In this document: positions 8,969 to 18,379 of the stretch, piece by piece | Layout of the letters: each line of letters opens with the position of its first letter | Numbering within the stretch: position 1 is the first letter of the stretch | From: an uncultured Gammaproteobacteria bacterium | Lineage (GTDB): Bacteria; Pseudomonadota; Gammaproteobacteria; Pseudomonadales; Azotimanducaceae | NCBI GenBank assembly: GCA_913043815.1 | Contig: CAJWNY010000004.1 | Span: 1 to 64,000, forward strand | Reading direction: 5' to 3' | Length of the DNA: 64,000 bases | Position numbers and translations under genes: made by a program | The notes under the pieces: generated by a model | What the model saw: only the letters and a program-made list of their open reading frames with translations | What the model was told of the DNA's origin: nothing | Databases searched by the model: none

Positions 8969-10393
8969 ATGATTTCTTTAAAAGAAGAACCGATATTAGT
9001 TGAAGATTTGTGTTTTAGTCCGGAAGACAGCGACGCGCTTGATACATGTCGGCGCGCTCTAGCAAATGCAGGGTCAGTTATCATTACTGCAGCAGGCAAT
9101 GAAAGTTTGTTGGCGCACTACACCCGAGTATTGCTCAGTCAACTGCCCGGACAAAATACTTTAGACCAACGTAAGCTATCTGTTCGCAGAATGCCAAGAG
9201 ATAAAGATGCGTTGCTGGCAGCATTGAATAGATTGCTTGCCGAGTTAGATTTTGAAAGCGTAGGTGCGAAGAAGAAAGTACCGACTTCTGAAATCTGGCT
9301 GTATGAACTACCCGGGCCAAGTGATTCTGAGTTCATCGTAACTACTGCAAAAATGATTCGTCAGTTTAAAGCCGCTGGTGTGTCGATTATTGTTAACTCT
9401 CGTCAAGCGCGTCCGGGATCCGAGCTTTTGAGTAAGTTATCACAACGAGTTAGGGGAACTCTGGTTGAATTTGCGTTGCCAGATAAAGATTCTTGTATTG
9501 CTCTTGCAGAAAAAGTCACAGGCACTAGTGACGCATTGCAGGTTAATGGCCTGATCAAAGATCTTGGTTATACATTTCAAAAAAGTCAGGCTGCTTCGCT
9601 GTCTGTGTTTCCGCAAGAAACCGCTGTCGATTTATCAACTCAACAGATGTTAACGCAGCGCAAGCCGATAAAGGCAACGCCCCAGACTTCTAGTAAAATT
9701 TCGCCTACAGCAGATCTACCTAGCATTCGTAGCATTGGGAGGAGGTCGAAGAAATTTTTGCTAGTCGGAGGTGTTTTTATATCAGTCGCGATGTTTGGCT
9801 TTTACGCAGTGAATCAAATTAATTGGGTCGATTTGCAAAGTTCCGTTAGCACCTTATATGCAGATTTAATCCAAAGTAATGAAGTTGCGAACTCTACCGG
9901 TGAAACCTCTAGCAACCCTTTGGGAGAAGAAGTTAAGGCTGTTGCGGCAAGTTCCAACGCGAGACAAACAACGCTCGCGGTCTCAGAACAAAGTGTTTCT
10001 AGTAAGTCGTCTGATCAAATGAGCGCCCTAGAGGAGTCACTAGCGGAAACACTAGAACTTAATGATTCAGAAGAGAATCTGACAGAACTTTTTCTTTTCA
10101 AGCCACCTCTACCTAACGCAAGTGCGGTGTATGTCCAGCACGCATCGTTTCGTTTATCTCAGGGGGCTTATATTTGGAAGAATAACGCAAAGCGTTTGTC
10201 TGATGCTCAAATTTTTAGTAAAGGTAGTACCGACACTCGGTTTGTAGTTGTGAGCGGCCCATTTACCGATCGGCTTGAAGCTCAGCAGTATCTTGATAAC
10301 GTGGGGGTTACTGACAAAGCCTATTTTATTTTAGGCGATGCACTTGGCGAACTTCTAGTTGCGCCGAGTAACGCTTTAGCGAGTATGGAGTAG
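8969..10393 (+). CDS. DamX-like protein: degenerate ATPase-like N-domain, one TM helix, C-terminal SPOR domain
   Basis: ATG at 8969 preceded by AGGAT. TM 'KFLLVGGVFISVAMFGFYAV'; SPOR-like 'YVQHASFRLSQGAYIWKNNAKRLSDAQIFSKGSTDTRFVVVSGPFTDRLEAQQYLDNVG'. No canonical Walker A. Confidence 0.65.
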   Translation: MISLKEEPILVEDLCFSPEDSDALDTCRRALANAGSVIITAAGNESLLAHYTRVLLSQLPGQNTLDQRKLSVRRMPRDKDALLAALNRLLAELDFESVGAKKKVPTSEIWLYELPGPSDSEFIVTTAKMIRQFKAAGVSIIVNSRQARPGSELLSKLSQRVRGTLVEFALPDKDSCIALAEKVTGTSDALQVNGLIKDLGYTFQKSQAASLSVFPQETAVDLSTQQMLTQRKPIKATPQTSSKISPTADLPSIRSIGRRSKKFLLVGGVFISVAMFGFYAVNQINWVDLQSSVSTLYADLIQSNEVANSTGETSSNPLGEEVKAVAASSNARQTTLAVSEQSVSSKSSDQMSALEESLAETLELNDSEENLTELFLFKPPLPNASAVYVQHASFRLSQGAYIWKNNAKRLSDAQIFSKGSTDTRFVVVSGPFTDRLEAQQYLDNVGVTDKAYFILGDALGELLVAPSNALASME

Positions 10394-10396
10394 ACC

Positions 10397-11386
10397 ATGG
10401 CTGACGAAGACAATAAGAACGAAGAGGCAAAATTGCCGGAGGGAGAGGAATCTTTTGACTCTGCTGCTGCAGTAGATGCCATTGTTGAAGGAACACGCAG
10501 TCGGGTAGATGAGATCGAAGAAGCCTTAGATGGCGCCTTGGTCGCTAACAATGATTCCGCCCAAGCTGCTGCAGAGGCTCCCGACGCGATACCTGAAAAA
10601 AGCATAGAAAATGATTCCGAGATCGTTCTAGATTTAGGTGATGTTGAAGTTGCGCCGACGGTCGCTAAGAAAAAAGACGATGTTGAAGAACCTTCGCTGC
10701 AAATTCATGTAGGTAAAGACGACGTTCGTATTTCCACAGGGCACCCCCTTATAGACGATATTGCGGCCCAATTAGAAAAATCCCGAAAGTTTACGATTTA
10801 CGCGGTTTCGTCGCTGTTTATTGCGCTGCTCACGAGTGTTTTATTTTACATTCTTATGTCCGCTCAGATGTCAAAAAAGGTATCTGAAGTAAATTCAATG
10901 ATGGCTGCTGTAGCGAAGCGCACGTTGCAGGTGACGAAAGGCATCGAGACCTTCAGTACCTTAGAAGAAAGAATCGGCCAAACTTTGTTGAATCAAACCT
11001 CTCTAGCGGAAACTTTGGCCGCCAATGATTTGGCTGTTGCAGAATTAGAGCTTAGAATTACTGGGCTGAATGAAAGTATGCAGGCGGATATTGGGCGAGT
11101 CGTAGATGAAAGTAGCAATTATCTGGTGCAAACTAGGGGGGTGCTGCAAGAAGAGAATCAGAAGACTTTCAACACTTTAGGTGATTTACAAAGTATTTTG
11201 GTAGAGCAGCGTGGAATGATTGCACCGATCAGTAATTTGAGCCGCGAAGTGAATCAGGTTAAAGGGGATTTAGCTGAGGTGCGTAAGACCATCGATGATC
11301 TCTATACTATTGAGCGCGCACGCATGGCGAGAGAATTGTTGGATCAAAGAGACGCATCGCAGCTTCAGTCGACTGAAGAAAACTAG
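10397..11386 (+). CDS. Hypothetical membrane protein: acidic N-terminal region, one TM helix, coiled-coil region
   Basis: Starts 3 nt after the previous stop; TM 'FTIYAVSSLFIALLTSVLFYILMSAQM'; long heptad-like C-terminal region. Confidence 0.65.
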   Translation: MADEDNKNEEAKLPEGEESFDSAAAVDAIVEGTRSRVDEIEEALDGALVANNDSAQAAAEAPDAIPEKSIENDSEIVLDLGDVEVAPTVAKKKDDVEEPSLQIHVGKDDVRISTGHPLIDDIAAQLEKSRKFTIYAVSSLFIALLTSVLFYILMSAQMSKKVSEVNSMMAAVAKRTLQVTKGIETFSTLEERIGQTLLNQTSLAETLAANDLAVAELELRITGLNESMQADIGRVVDESSNYLVQTRGVLQEENQKTFNTLGDLQSILVEQRGMIAPISNLSREVNQVKGDLAEVRKTIDDLYTIERARMARELLDQRDASQLQSTEEN

Positions 11387-11478
11387 GTTAAACACCTCTA
11401 TCGCCGACTGAAAATGGAAACTTTTGGTATCTGGACACCTGGTATCTTGCATATTTATCATTGAGAGATAATTAAATC

Positions 11479-12108
11479 ATGTCACAGTCTTTTGTTGTTC
11501 CGGCGCTTATAACCGCTACTGCGTTGTTAATAACGCTGATATTCCTTTTCATGATTTATTTGTGGCAGCGCATCAACGCTTTAGAAAAACAGAAACCTGG
11601 GGAAATCACTCTAGCAGCCAACTCTAGTGGTGATGCACTGCTTGGTTTTAAGGGTAAAGAAATTTGGGTCGCGCTAGAAAATCCAGGTAAGTTCTCGGTA
11701 AATATTGATGAGTTAAGGCAGCGCTATACCTTTATTTTGTCACGCCATATTGAACAAATCATCGATCAGGGCCAAATGGATAAGCAAACCGGAAAGGAGG
11801 CGGTTCCGGAAAGTAATGCGGCGATTGGCGGTTTACGAGGTGAAATTCAATCGTGGTTGCCACCATCTTATGTCGCGCGGTTTTATCGTGTCGGTCGGGA
11901 TTCGGCTGTTCTTTCGGATGACGAGGTAGGCGAGCTGCGGTCGGAAGTTAGAGCCTTAGTAAAAGAAATATTGGAGCGTTTGGGCATGTCGGCTGAAGCG
12001 GCTGGTATTGGCAGTCTGATTACCTCCCACACTCTAGAATTCCGCTCTAATGCCGCAGATGGAAAGGATCCGGAGGCCGAAGAAGACCAGGTTCAACCGA
12101 CTACTTAG
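11479..12108 (+). CDS. Hypothetical N-terminally membrane-anchored protein
   Basis: TM 'VVPALITATALLITLIFLFMIYLW' followed by ~180 aa soluble domain; no family recognised. Confidence 0.6.
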   Translation: MSQSFVVPALITATALLITLIFLFMIYLWQRINALEKQKPGEITLAANSSGDALLGFKGKEIWVALENPGKFSVNIDELRQRYTFILSRHIEQIIDQGQMDKQTGKEAVPESNAAIGGLRGEIQSWLPPSYVARFYRVGRDSAVLSDDEVGELRSEVRALVKEILERLGMSAEAAGIGSLITSHTLEFRSNAADGKDPEAEEDQVQPTT

Positions 12109-12315
12109 CGGTTCTGCCCCTTGGGTCCTGCTCCTGGATTGTTAGGCAGCTTTGGTCCCGCCCACTGCTGCGCCCGCTGCACTCTGTTAAAATCATACCT
12201 TTTTAGATTCCTCTTCAAATAAGCAATTTTTGCCACTTAACGCTCAGCGAGGATCTGTCGAGTGAGGTATTATCTTTCGCTTGCTTTGCACTATTTGCGT
12301 TTTTCGAGGAATAAA

Positions 12316-14502
12316 TTGGACATCACTCATATCATTGACGGGCTTAATGAGCCTCAGCGTGAAGCGGTATCTGCGCCCCTATCAAATGCTCTAGTTATTG
12401 CCGGAGCTGGCAGTGGAAAGACTCGAGTACTGGTGCATCGTATTGCCTGGCTAGTAGATATTGAAAATGTCTCACCCTACGGCATTTTGGCTGTGACCTT
12501 TACCAACAAGGCTGCTGCTGAGTTGCGCGCTCGAACAGAATCATTGCTTAACGTATCAGCCAGATCTATGTGGGTGGGCACATTTCACAGCTTGGCTCAC
12601 CGACTGCTGCGTATGCATTGGTTAGAGGCTAAATTACCGCAAAATTTTCAAATCTTAGACGGCGACGATCAACTACGCCTGATAAAAAGAATCATGAAGG
12701 CCCTTAGCATTGACGACAAAAAGTGGCCGCCGCGACAAGTTACTTGGTTTATTAATGGGCAAAAGGATGAGGGGCGAAGGGCCAAAGAAGTGCCCACGGG
12801 GAATGATTTATTTCAAATTACCCACCAGCGTATCTATCAGGCCTACGAAGATGCTTGTAATCAAGGCGGCTTGGTAGATTTTGCTGAGTTACTTTTGCGC
12901 AGTCATGAGCTTTGGTTGAACAATCCGGAGCTGCTGGCTCATTATCAGACACGTTTTCAGCATGTATTAGTGGATGAGTTTCAAGACACCAATACTATCC
13001 AATACGCATGGTTAAGAGTGTTAGTTGGCACTAACTCGAAAATCATGGCGGTGGGCGACGACGACCAATCTATCTATGGCTGGCGTGGTGCTAAAATTGA
13101 AAACATTCAGCGTTTTAGCCAAGACTTCAGTGATGTAATGACCGTTCGTTTGGAGCAAAACTATCGCTCCACCCAAACCATTCTAGAAGCAGCCAATAGC
13201 CTGATTCAGCGCAATACCAACAGATTGGGTAAGGAGCTGTGGTCTGAGGGCAAAAAAGGGGAATTGATTAAAATTTATGCCGGATTCAATGATTTAGATG
13301 AGGCACGTTTTATTGCTGAGCGCATTGCACAATGGATAGAGAGCGGTGGTAGTCCAAATGAAGCGGCGATTTTGTATCGCTCCAACGCGCAATCTCGGGT
13401 CTTGGAAGAGGCTCTACTGCGCGCCAACATTCCCTATCAGATTTATGGCGGGCAGCGCTTTTTTGATCGTATTGAAATTAAGAATGCACTGGCTTACATG
13501 CGCCTTATAGAAGATCGTAATTCCGATCCGGCCTTTGAACGAGTGGTTAATACGCCGCCTAGAGGTATTGGCGATAAGACCATTGAAGGCGTGCGTCAGC
13601 TGGCACGTACAAGAGGTGTGTCGTTGTGGGCTGCGGCTCAAGCGGGTATCGAAGAAGGGCTTTTCACATCAAGAGTACATGGTGCAATTGGCGCATTTCT
13701 TGGTTTGATTAATGATTTGGCCGAAGCTGTAGCCCCACTAGATTTAGATGAGTTAGCTCAACAAATTGTAGAGGTCAGCGGGCTAATGGTGTTTCACAGC
13801 CAAGAGCGCGGCGAGCGCGGTTTAGCACGCAAAGAAAACTTAGAAGAATTGGTTGCCGCCTGCCGTCAGTTTAGTGGTGATTTAGTATTTCCTTTTGAAG
13901 ATGGGGACCGCGCCGAAGTCAGCGTTTTACAAGAATTTTTAGACCAGATGACACTGGACGCAGGTGATCGCCAAGCGGCCCAAGGCCCCAGTGTACAAAT
14001 GATGACACTGCACTCGGCGAAAGGTTTGGAGTTTCCGTTGGTGTTTTTAGGCGGCATGGAAGAAGGCCTGTTCCCACATCGTATGTCCGCGGACGAGCCT
14101 GGGCGGATGGAAGAAGAGCGGCGCTTAGCTTACGTGGGTATCACCCGCGCCATGCAAGAGCTTTACTTAACTTATGCCGAGAGTCGGCGTTTGCACGGCC
14201 AGGATAATTACAATCGTCCTAGTCGATTTTTATTAGAAATGCCGAAAGAGTTGCTTTCGGAAGTGCGCATGAAAACCAGCGTTAATCAGTCTTATCGTTC
14301 AGCTGCTCCCCAACGTTCTATGTACAGTGATGAAGTCGTAGAAGGAATGCGTATGGGACAGCGAGTGATGCATGGCAAATATGGCGAAGGTGTGGTGCTA
14401 CAGTTTGAGGGCGGTGGTGAGCGAGCTAAAGTTCAAGTTAATTTTTCCGAAGGTGCCAAGTGGTTAATGGTGGGCTACGCCAACTTAAAAATACTGGATT
14501 GA
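12316..14502 (+). CDS. uvrD: ATP-dependent DNA helicase II UvrD
   Basis: Walker A 'IAGAGSGKTRVL', 'VDEFQDTNTIQYAWLR', 'GDDDQSIYGWRGA', 'QNYRSTQTIL', 'MTLHSAKGLEFPLVFL'. Likely TTG start at 12316 preceded by CGAGGA. Confidence 0.95.
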   Translation: MDITHIIDGLNEPQREAVSAPLSNALVIAGAGSGKTRVLVHRIAWLVDIENVSPYGILAVTFTNKAAAELRARTESLLNVSARSMWVGTFHSLAHRLLRMHWLEAKLPQNFQILDGDDQLRLIKRIMKALSIDDKKWPPRQVTWFINGQKDEGRRAKEVPTGNDLFQITHQRIYQAYEDACNQGGLVDFAELLLRSHELWLNNPELLAHYQTRFQHVLVDEFQDTNTIQYAWLRVLVGTNSKIMAVGDDDQSIYGWRGAKIENIQRFSQDFSDVMTVRLEQNYRSTQTILEAANSLIQRNTNRLGKELWSEGKKGELIKIYAGFNDLDEARFIAERIAQWIESGGSPNEAAILYRSNAQSRVLEEALLRANIPYQIYGGQRFFDRIEIKNALAYMRLIEDRNSDPAFERVVNTPPRGIGDKTIEGVRQLARTRGVSLWAAAQAGIEEGLFTSRVHGAIGAFLGLINDLAEAVAPLDLDELAQQIVEVSGLMVFHSQERGERGLARKENLEELVAACRQFSGDLVFPFEDGDRAEVSVLQEFLDQMTLDAGDRQAAQGPSVQMMTLHSAKGLEFPLVFLGGMEEGLFPHRMSADEPGRMEEERRLAYVGITRAMQELYLTYAESRRLHGQDNYNRPSRFLLEMPKELLSEVRMKTSVNQSYRSAAPQRSMYSDEVVEGMRMGQRVMHGKYGEGVVLQFEGGGERAKVQVNFSEGAKWLMVGYANLKILD

Positions 14503-14546
14503 TATTGCGTATAAGCGAATCGAATGCGAAAAAATGGGGGAGAAAT

Positions 14547-15632
14547 ATGAAGAGTATTAACATAGTTGTTATGGCTATGATATTGGCTGGTTGTACTGGT
14601 GGGAGCGGACAAACTCAAACGACTGCAGCGGATACTGCTGAAGTGAAAAATTATCGCTGGAAAATGATTACCACTTGGCCAAAGAATTTGCCCGGCCTAG
14701 GAGCGGCGCCAGAGCGGCTAGCGCAAAAACTTAGAGTTATGAGCGCGGGTCGGCTAGATATAAAAGTCTACGGTGCTGGCGAACTAGTCGGGGCACTAGA
14801 AGTGTTTGACGCCGTATCTCAGGGGACTGCGCAAATGGGGCATGGTGCAGCATATTACTGGCGCGGTAAAATTCCAGCAGCGGCCTTTTTTGCTACCGTG
14901 CCATTCGGTATGAACGCCCAAGAAATGAATGGCTGGTTGCATTACGGCGGTGGCTTGGAACTTTGGCGTGAACTATACGCGCCCTTTAATTTAGTGCCTT
15001 TTGCTGCAGGTAATTCTGGGGTACAAATGGCTGGCTGGTTTAATAAAGAAATAAACTCGGTAGATGACCTTAAAGGTTTGAAGATGCGCATTCCCGGCCT
15101 GGGTGGAGAAGTTTTGGCGCGAGCTGGCGGTACGCCAGTGGTGTTGCCGGGTGGTGAAATATATACCGCTCTGCAAACCGGAGTTATTGATGCCACCGAG
15201 TGGGTGGGTCCCTACAACGATTTGGCTTTCTCACTACATACTGCTGCTAAGTACTACTACTACCCCGGCTGGCACGAACCCGGGCCAACCTTGGAAGCTA
15301 TGGTTAACAAGGAAGCTTGGGATTCGTTACCAGCAGATCTGCAGATGATGATTGAGGTGGCGACTAGAGCGATCAATGACGATATGTTGAGCGAATTTAC
15401 TGCGCGCAACAATGCCGCGCTAGTGACCTTAGTTCAAGAACACGGTGTGCAATTACGTAGACTGCCGGATGATGTTTTGGTGAAGCTCAAAGCTATCTCC
15501 AAAGAGGTGGTTGCAGAGGCCGCATTAGAAAATGAACTTGCAGAGCGTATCCATAATTCTTATACGACCTTTCAGCAAGATGTTGCGAGGTATCATTCTT
15601 ATAGTGAACAAGCGTATTTAAACGCCCGCTAG
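14547..15632 (+). CDS. TRAP transporter substrate-binding protein (DctP family), predicted lipoprotein
   Basis: ATG at 14547; lipobox-like 'MKSINIVVMAMILAGCTGG'; 'WKMITTWPKNLPGLG', 'GLKMRIPGLGGEVLARAGGTPVVLPGGEIYTALQTGVIDATEWVGPYND'. Confidence 0.88.
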   Translation: MKSINIVVMAMILAGCTGGSGQTQTTAADTAEVKNYRWKMITTWPKNLPGLGAAPERLAQKLRVMSAGRLDIKVYGAGELVGALEVFDAVSQGTAQMGHGAAYYWRGKIPAAAFFATVPFGMNAQEMNGWLHYGGGLELWRELYAPFNLVPFAAGNSGVQMAGWFNKEINSVDDLKGLKMRIPGLGGEVLARAGGTPVVLPGGEIYTALQTGVIDATEWVGPYNDLAFSLHTAAKYYYYPGWHEPGPTLEAMVNKEAWDSLPADLQMMIEVATRAINDDMLSEFTARNNAALVTLVQEHGVQLRRLPDDVLVKLKAISKEVVAEAALENELAERIHNSYTTFQQDVARYHSYSEQAYLNAR

Positions 15633-15647
15633 TCAAAGGGTAGATTC

Positions 15648-16475
15648 ATGGAGTTAAAAAATACCGAGTACGCAGTGGATATCGATGGCATTGCGACCAT
15701 CTGGTTGAACCGCCCACATAGAATGAATGCGTGGACTGGCAGATTGCATACCGAATACCGCTATTTGCTAGAGCAAGCGAATCTCGATAAAAAGGTCCGA
15801 GTGATTGTTGTCACTGGCCGAGGCAAAGGTTTCTGTGTTGGCGGTGATAGCGATGCTCTGAGTGGACATTCAGAGCGTGGTGGCTACGATTCTGGTACTA
15901 AAGAAGATATTGCGCTGCCCGGGTTTGGTACCAGTCCTGAATTTGATGCGGCGTTTGCTTATCACTTTGGTTTGGACAAACCTGTCATCGCAGCCATGAA
16001 TGGTCCAGCCGCTGGTGTTGGTTTAGCTTTGGCTTGTTTTGCCGATTTGCGCTTTGCTGTACCTGGGGTGAAATTCACCACAGCCCACGGCAAGCTTAAC
16101 TTACCGGCCGAGTATGGGCTTTCTTGGATGTTGCCCAAGATTATGGGCCTTGGTCGCGCCAATGATTTACTCTTAACCAGCAGAGTGTTTACCTCAAATG
16201 AAGCCCATGAGTTGGGTTTTGTGAACCAGCTATTTAGTGTCGAAGAATTGCTTCCGAAATGCTACGAGTATGCGAGAAACCTCGTGCGTAGCGTTTCACC
16301 TAACTCTTTGCGCCAGACCAAATGGCAGATATACAGAGACCTCCATCGAGACGTAGCCGCGTCGGTGATAGATTCAGAACGTCTTATTAACGAGATGGCC
16401 AAGGAAGAAGATTTTCGCGAGGGTGTAGCTGCCCTTGTGGGAAAACGTAGTCCAGATTGGCCTTCTATAAAGTAG
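15648..16475 (+). CDS. Enoyl-CoA hydratase/isomerase (crotonase) family protein
   Basis: 'IWLNRPHRMNAW', 'VIVVTGRGKGFCVGGD', 'KPVIAAMNGPAAGVGLALACFADLRFA'. Confidence 0.9.
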   Translation: MELKNTEYAVDIDGIATIWLNRPHRMNAWTGRLHTEYRYLLEQANLDKKVRVIVVTGRGKGFCVGGDSDALSGHSERGGYDSGTKEDIALPGFGTSPEFDAAFAYHFGLDKPVIAAMNGPAAGVGLALACFADLRFAVPGVKFTTAHGKLNLPAEYGLSWMLPKIMGLGRANDLLLTSRVFTSNEAHELGFVNQLFSVEELLPKCYEYARNLVRSVSPNSLRQTKWQIYRDLHRDVAASVIDSERLINEMAKEEDFREGVAALVGKRSPDWPSIK

Positions 16476-16490
16476 ATAAAGCGGCTCGCT

Positions 16491-17846
16491 CTACTTAAGT
16501 TGAGCTGGCAGCCAAGTTGCCATTTCTGGCCATACGAGCAGTGCACAGAGCAGTAATGCCTGTAAGCCAATAAATGGCACTACTCCGCGATATATCTCTG
16601 CAGTATCTACTGTCGCAGGCGCCACGCCCCGTAAGTAAAATAGTGCAAAGCCAAAGGGTGGGGTAAGGAATGAAGTCTGCAAATTTACTGCGATCAAAAT
16701 ACCCAACCAGATCGGGTCTACACCCATAGCCATGAGTACTGGTCCAACTATGGGTACCACAACAAAAGTGATTTCGATGAAGTCGAGGATAAAGCCCAAC
16801 AAAAATATCACTAGCATGACAATACCGAGCGCACCCCACATGCCGCCCGGCATTTGTTCAAACATGGTGTGCACCAATTCCTCGCCGCCGAACCCACGAA
16901 ACACCAATGAAAAAATAGATGCGCCCACTAGGATAAAAAATACCATACCCGTAGTGGAGAGCGTTGCAGAGCAAACCGCTGATAACTTATCGAAATCGAT
17001 GCGCGAGTAAAGTAATCCCAGTATCAGTGCTCCGAAAGCACCAACGCCTGCAGCTTCGGTAGGCGTCGCATAACCGCCAATAATTGAACCCAACACTGTA
17101 AAGATAAGTAAAAGTGGTGGTGCCAGTGCTTTGAATATTGGTGTTAGGGCGACAGCTTCCGTGCGTTCGGCTTTGGGCATGGAGTCGGGATAAGCAATTA
17201 CTCGAAAGATAATGTAGCCTAAGTACAGCAGCACCAAGCAAAGGCCAGGAATGATTGCGCCAGTAAATAGGTCGCCAACAGAAATAGACTTTGGAGCAAA
17301 TATGCCCATATTCAACTGGGCTTGCTGGTAACCGTTGGACAGCACATCTCCAAGCAATACTAGCGCAATTGATGGCGGGAGAATTTGCCCTAAAGTGCCG
17401 GTAGCGCAAATAGTCCCGGTTGCGACACTGGTCGGATAGTTGCGCTCTAACATAATAGGTAGTGACATCAACCCCATGGTAACCACTGTTGCACCTACAA
17501 TGCCGGTGCTGGCAGCCATTAACATGCCGACCAAAATTACTGTAATCGCAAGACCGCCTCTATATTTTCCGAGCAGTGCAGAAAAATTTGACAGTAAGTC
17601 CTCTGCAATTTTGGTTTTTTCTAGTAGCACACCCATGAAAACAAATAGCGGTACCGCAATGAGAGTTTGGTTAGTGATGATGCCAAATAGGCGGCCTGAT
17701 ACGAAACCAAGGTCGTTTATATTGAAGTTGCCGGTGATAATGCCGAACATGGCAAAGATCAAAGAAACGCCAGCTAGGGTTAATGCCACCGGATATCCAC
17801 TCAGTAATGCAAGAAAGGTTATAGCAAAAAGTAGTAGGGGCAACAT
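16491..17846 (-). CDS. dctM: TRAP transporter large permease (DctM)
   Basis: Multi-TM DctM family; 'GYPVALTLAGVSLIFAMFG', 'LIAVPLFVFMGVLLEKT', 'NLQTSFLTPPFGFALFYLRGVAP'. Confidence 0.92.
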   Translation of the reverse strand: MLPLLLFAITFLALLSGYPVALTLAGVSLIFAMFGIITGNFNINDLGFVSGRLFGIITNQTLIAVPLFVFMGVLLEKTKIAEDLLSNFSALLGKYRGGLAITVILVGMLMAASTGIVGATVVTMGLMSLPIMLERNYPTSVATGTICATGTLGQILPPSIALVLLGDVLSNGYQQAQLNMGIFAPKSISVGDLFTGAIIPGLCLVLLYLGYIIFRVIAYPDSMPKAERTEAVALTPIFKALAPPLLLIFTVLGSIIGGYATPTEAAGVGAFGALILGLLYSRIDFDKLSAVCSATLSTTGMVFFILVGASIFSLVFRGFGGEELVHTMFEQMPGGMWGALGIVMLVIFLLGFILDFIEITFVVVPIVGPVLMAMGVDPIWLGILIAVNLQTSFLTPPFGFALFYLRGVAPATVDTAEIYRGVVPFIGLQALLLCALLVWPEMATWLPAQLK

Positions 17847-17851
17847 AGCCG

Positions 17852-18379
17852 TTATTCGGTCTTGTCGGCATTTAAAAGTAATGCAGCGTGCGCCGCAACA
17901 GATGCTAAGCCCTGCAAAAAAACCAACGCTGCGGTGGCAGGCAAAAGAGATTTAAGCAGAAAAATGCCGGGAATACCGCCAACCTCAGAGGACCCCTCGG
18001 TAATACGCCAGCTGTTTTCTACATAGGTAAAGCTAATAAAAAATATAAAGGCGCCGACAGGTAGTAGGAATAGGCAATCACCAAATAAATCAATATAGGC
18101 GCGTTTTTTTGCGCTGAGGTTGTTATAAATAATATCTACCCGTACATGTGAGTTATTAGCAATTCCCATGGGAATTGCCAGCATAAATAAAATGCCGTGC
18201 ATATACATTATAGATTCCTGCATATATACACTGCCGCTACCAAAAGCGTAGCGCAGAAGAACAATGCCCATGGTCAACACAACCATGGCCAGTGCTAGCC
18301 AGCGAATGGGTTGGCATGCGGTAACGGCTATTTGCCCTGTGCGGATAAAAAAGCCGATCAGCGAATCTCGAAAACTCAC
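17852..18379 (-). CDS. dctQ: TRAP transporter small permease (DctQ)
   Basis: Four TM segments, 'VLLRYAFGSGSVYMQESIMYMHGILFMLAIPMGIANNSHVRVDI'. GTG start at 18379 overlaps the ubiA stop; ORF-track start is upstream inside ubiA. Confidence 0.85.
   Translation of the reverse strand: MSFRDSLIGFFIRTGQIAVTACQPIRWLALAMVVLTMGIVLLRYAFGSGSVYMQESIMYMHGILFMLAIPMGIANNSHVRVDIIYNNLSAKKRAYIDLFGDCLFLLPVGAFIFFISFTYVENSWRITEGSSEVGGIPGIFLLKSLLPATAALVFLQGLASVAAHAALLLNADKTE

Noticed and set aside
11420-11460. TGGTATCT direct repeat and a TGG...TTGCAT pair before the third flhB-linked gene as a sigma-54 site
   Set aside because: GG-to-GC spacing is not 10 nt; repeat is only 8 bp.
12109-12315. LexA (SOS) box upstream of uvrD
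   Set aside because: A CTGT (in ctctgttaaaatca) is present but there is no matching ACAG at the CTGT-N8-ACAG spacing.
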